Assembly (NCBI GenBank): GCA_022539475.1
Contig: VCMS01000542.1
Span: forward strand, 1 to 36,342
DNA: 36,342 nucleotides
From: Gracilaria domingensis
Lineage: Eukaryota > Rhodophyta > Florideophyceae > Gracilariales > Gracilariaceae
Direction of reading: 5' to 3'
The number at the start of each line of letters is the position of its first letter. The stretch's first letter is position 1. Of this stretch, positions 34,564-36,342 are shown one piece after another. The notes beneath the pieces are model-generated. The model worked only from the letters and a program-made list of their open reading frames with translations. It searched no databases and had not been told where the DNA came from. The position numbers and the translations under genes are program-made.

Positions 34564-36342
34564 ATGAGCGGTACCAACTCCTCGGTTTCTATACCTCGCA
34601 AGCGCGATACACACTCAAGCGAACAGAGTATTCAAGTATCCGAACTCGATCACAGTACATCATCTGTCATTCCGATGAACCCGAATCAGTTTCCTCATCA
34701 CCCGACGGGTCAGGCGAGCGCGTCGAACTACCCTCAGCCGGGTTCTGCGACGGCTCCATTGCCTCAGTCTCAACCGATGGTTCCGCTGAACGTTCCGTTA
34801 TGGAATTCAGCGCAAGCGATGCCGCTGATGGCGAACCAAGCTGGTTGGATATCGAGGGAATCTCTCGCAGTACGCGATCCACTCCGTGATGGGTTTGCGT
34901 TCAGCCGTGCACCGTGGTTTCATCCGGTAGCTGTTAACGATGACACTCTCCTGGAGTCGTATGCCGAAAACGGCTTCCTACCGGGCGGTCTGCCGTTAGC
35001 GGTAGTGCAATCCCCAGAATGGAAAGTTCGTATAGCGATCGACCCGATGCTCCTCCGGTACGATACCCGCGAGGGTGAGAACCTGAACACCGCGCGCGCA
35101 GAACACGCGAAGTTGGCGTACAAGAGACTCAGTCGAGTGCACCTCGAGCACCTGGTTCCACCGTCATATGGGTTCGATACTCCGTTCTACCGTACTTTCG
35201 GTGAAGTCCGATATGGAGACAACTTGGCGACGTTCGACCATGCGCGGTACGCTGGCGATGGCCCGACCACATCGAGGTTGATGTTGTGCTGGAATCGGCC
35301 CATACTCCGAGCGGAGTTCCGTTATCTTCGCAAGAACGCTTCCCAGGGTGGGTTCGTCAACCGCATTCGGTTTGAGCGGAAAGCTCGTTCCCGTCATGGG
35401 TATCTGATTCCGTACCCGAATATCGAGACCGAGAGGTACAGACCGCAGGCCTTTGTTGGACGGTTCCCCCCTCTACCAGATTGGTGGCGTGATGTGGAGG
35501 TACCCAAAGGGTGTTTTGCAGAACTGCCTCCGTGCTTGAGTTACATCGGCTCCCGATTGATCAGCGATCCGCGTTCAGGATGGTGGGGTCTCGTAGCCGG
35601 CGAGTGGGCGGCACGCGTAGCAGCGTTTCTCCTCTGGGAGGCTTACGACAACTACCGTGTTTGGTATATTCCGCCGATGCTTCGCAGCATTATCCGCTCG
35701 CTGGATTTGCACACTCCCTTGGGGTCCGAAGAGAACGTGGATGAGATCCATTACATCTTGGATGTTATCGATGGAGTCGATTGGGAAACGGTGCCCCGTT
35801 CGCAACGCGGGAAAGGTCCTCGTCGTCACCACGACCGCTCACCCGGTAGGAGACATCCCACCGCAGGAGATTTCGTGTATTACGACCCATGGGAGGGTAC
35901 GATGACGACTAGCGCATATGCCGAGTGGGCAGCGAACCAGCCACGGTCGATTCCAGACAGTCACCCCGTTGGGTTCATGTTCAGTGACAACTGGGTCGCC
36001 CCAGTAGATCTGGATGATCCGAACATGGATACTGGTGGAGAGGCAGCTGGAGCACTCGTCAAGATGGACCAGAAGTTGGTGAACGACCTACCGGCGGCGA
36101 ATCAGGTGTTGCACGCCAGCGGCGGGGTACCCCAGGCTCCTGTGGGTTGGAATGTTCCGACTCAAGCGAGTGTTCCGGTGGTGGGTCCGGTCCCTGTAGC
36201 GGCTACCGTTCCTTCGGTCCTTCCGGCCCCGACAGCTCCGGTCGCTCCGGGAGATTCTCCGGCGAACATCGCGATGTTGCGCGCCACTCTCCAGAACGCT
36301 GGAATTATCGTGCCCGATCATCTCACCACTATGGCAGGGATA
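34564..36342 (+). CDS. Antisense accessory gene of element D, open to the window end
   Basis: ATG at 34564, open for 593 codons to the window edge without a stop. By comparison with C it lacks only about 25 codons. This is the best guide to the true N-terminus: a Ser/Gln/Pro-rich, probably disordered segment of about 80 residues (MSGTNSSVSIPRKRDTHSSE, later PNQFPHHPTGQ) before the conserved core described for C. The frame is intact across the site of the 4-bp deletion in C. Differences from C are scattered substitutions, including Asn to Ser in the LINDP segment. No known domain. It starts 80 bp from the LTR, so its promoter may lie in the LTR or the PPT-proximal leader. Confidence 0.85.
   Translation, partial: MSGTNSSVSIPRKRDTHSSEQSIQVSELDHSTSSVIPMNPNQFPHHPTGQASASNYPQPGSATAPLPQSQPMVPLNVPLWNSAQAMPLMANQAGWISRESLAVRDPLRDGFAFSRAPWFHPVAVNDDTLLESYAENGFLPGGLPLAVVQSPEWKVRIAIDPMLLRYDTREGENLNTARAEHAKLAYKRLSRVHLEHLVPPSYGFDTPFYRTFGEVRYGDNLATFDHARYAGDGPTTSRLMLCWNRPILRAEFRYLRKNASQGGFVNRIRFERKARSRHGYLIPYPNIETERYRPQAFVGRFPPLPDWWRDVEVPKGCFAELPPCLSYIGSRLISDPRSGWWGLVAGEWAARVAAFLLWEAYDNYRVWYIPPMLRSIIRSLDLHTPLGSEENVDEIHYILDVIDGVDWETVPRSQRGKGPRRHHDRSPGRRHPTAGDFVYYDPWEGTMTTSAYAEWAANQPRSIPDSHPVGFMFSDNWVAPVDLDDPNMDTGGEAAGALVKMDQKLVNDLPAANQVLHASGGVPQAPVGWNVPTQASVPVVGPVPVAATVPSVLPAPTAPVAPGDSPANIAMLRATLQNAGIIVPDHLTTMAGI

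Larger units (their letters stand above)
33511..36342 (-). mobile_element. Element D: 3' end of a C-family element nested in C
   Basis: Minus-strand 3' LTR, PPT and antisense accessory gene, running off the window end. It is almost identical to the same part of C. The junction with C gag is exactly at the LTR terminus, as expected for integrase-made insertion. The target duplication to look for beyond the window is CCTGG (33506-33510 on +). Confidence 0.85.

Noticed and set aside
1..36342. CRISPR arrays, tRNA or rRNA genes, bacterial operon signals
   Set aside because: None seen. The repeats present are LTRs, hairpin arrays and one dinucleotide run.

Overview
This is repeat-dense eukaryotic genomic DNA. 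Nearly all of it is Ty3/gypsy LTR retrotransposon sequence of the chromodomain (chromovirus) type, with two short stretches of older flanking DNA. The host cannot be named from sequence alone. The G+C content, the mostly intron-free ORFs and the element type would fit an oomycete or a red alga, but that is a weak inference.

Layout: (1) 1-5530, the 3' half of a plus-strand element ('L'): broken RNase H/integrase, linker, chromodomain, a decayed SENSE accessory gene, a polypurine tract (PPT) and a 3' LTR. (2) 5531-6936, flanking DNA with the 3' end of a coiled-coil gene and a degenerate solo LTR. (3) 6937-16650, element 'A' (plus): 5' LTR, candidate primer-binding site, gag, pol, linker/chromodomain and the start of an ANTISENSE accessory gene, ending at a 74-base N gap. 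(4) 16725-20973, the 3' part of a close relative 'B' (plus): linker, chromodomain, antisense accessory gene, PPT, 3' LTR. (5) 20974-24751, non-element DNA with a decayed unidentified gene on + and two unidentified gene pieces on -. (6) 24752-33510, minus-strand element 'C' from a second, divergent family: 3' LTR, antisense accessory gene (on +), chromodomain, intact 1485-codon pol, and the last codons of gag. (7) 33511-36342, the 3' end of a nearly identical minus-strand element 'D', apparently inserted into the gag of C.

The system worth attention is the 3' third of these elements. In both families a gene of roughly 600 codons lies between the chromodomain and the 3' LTR, on the strand OPPOSITE gag-pol. 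Its protein is clearly conserved between the families, with many shared motifs, and I recognise no known function. The convergent interval between chromodomain and accessory gene holds a run of 11-15 nt hairpins whose sequence changes while pairing is kept. In element L the stretch from just after this hairpin/PPT region to the U3/R border is replaced as one block: a different accessory gene (sense strand), a different PPT variant and a different U3, with identical flanks. The terminal PPT motif is also repeated inside pol, at the same two variable spacers in both families, and the repeats follow each family's own PPT spelling. In family C/D the three copies are identical over 14 nt.

How the parts work together (family knowledge plus inference): gag and pol make the particle, and pol is probably reached by -1 frameshifting at a CAG-AAA-AA(A/C)-TGA gag end. 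The chromodomain tail would guide integration. The antisense gene would be transcribed from near the 3' LTR toward pol, as a separate transcription unit.
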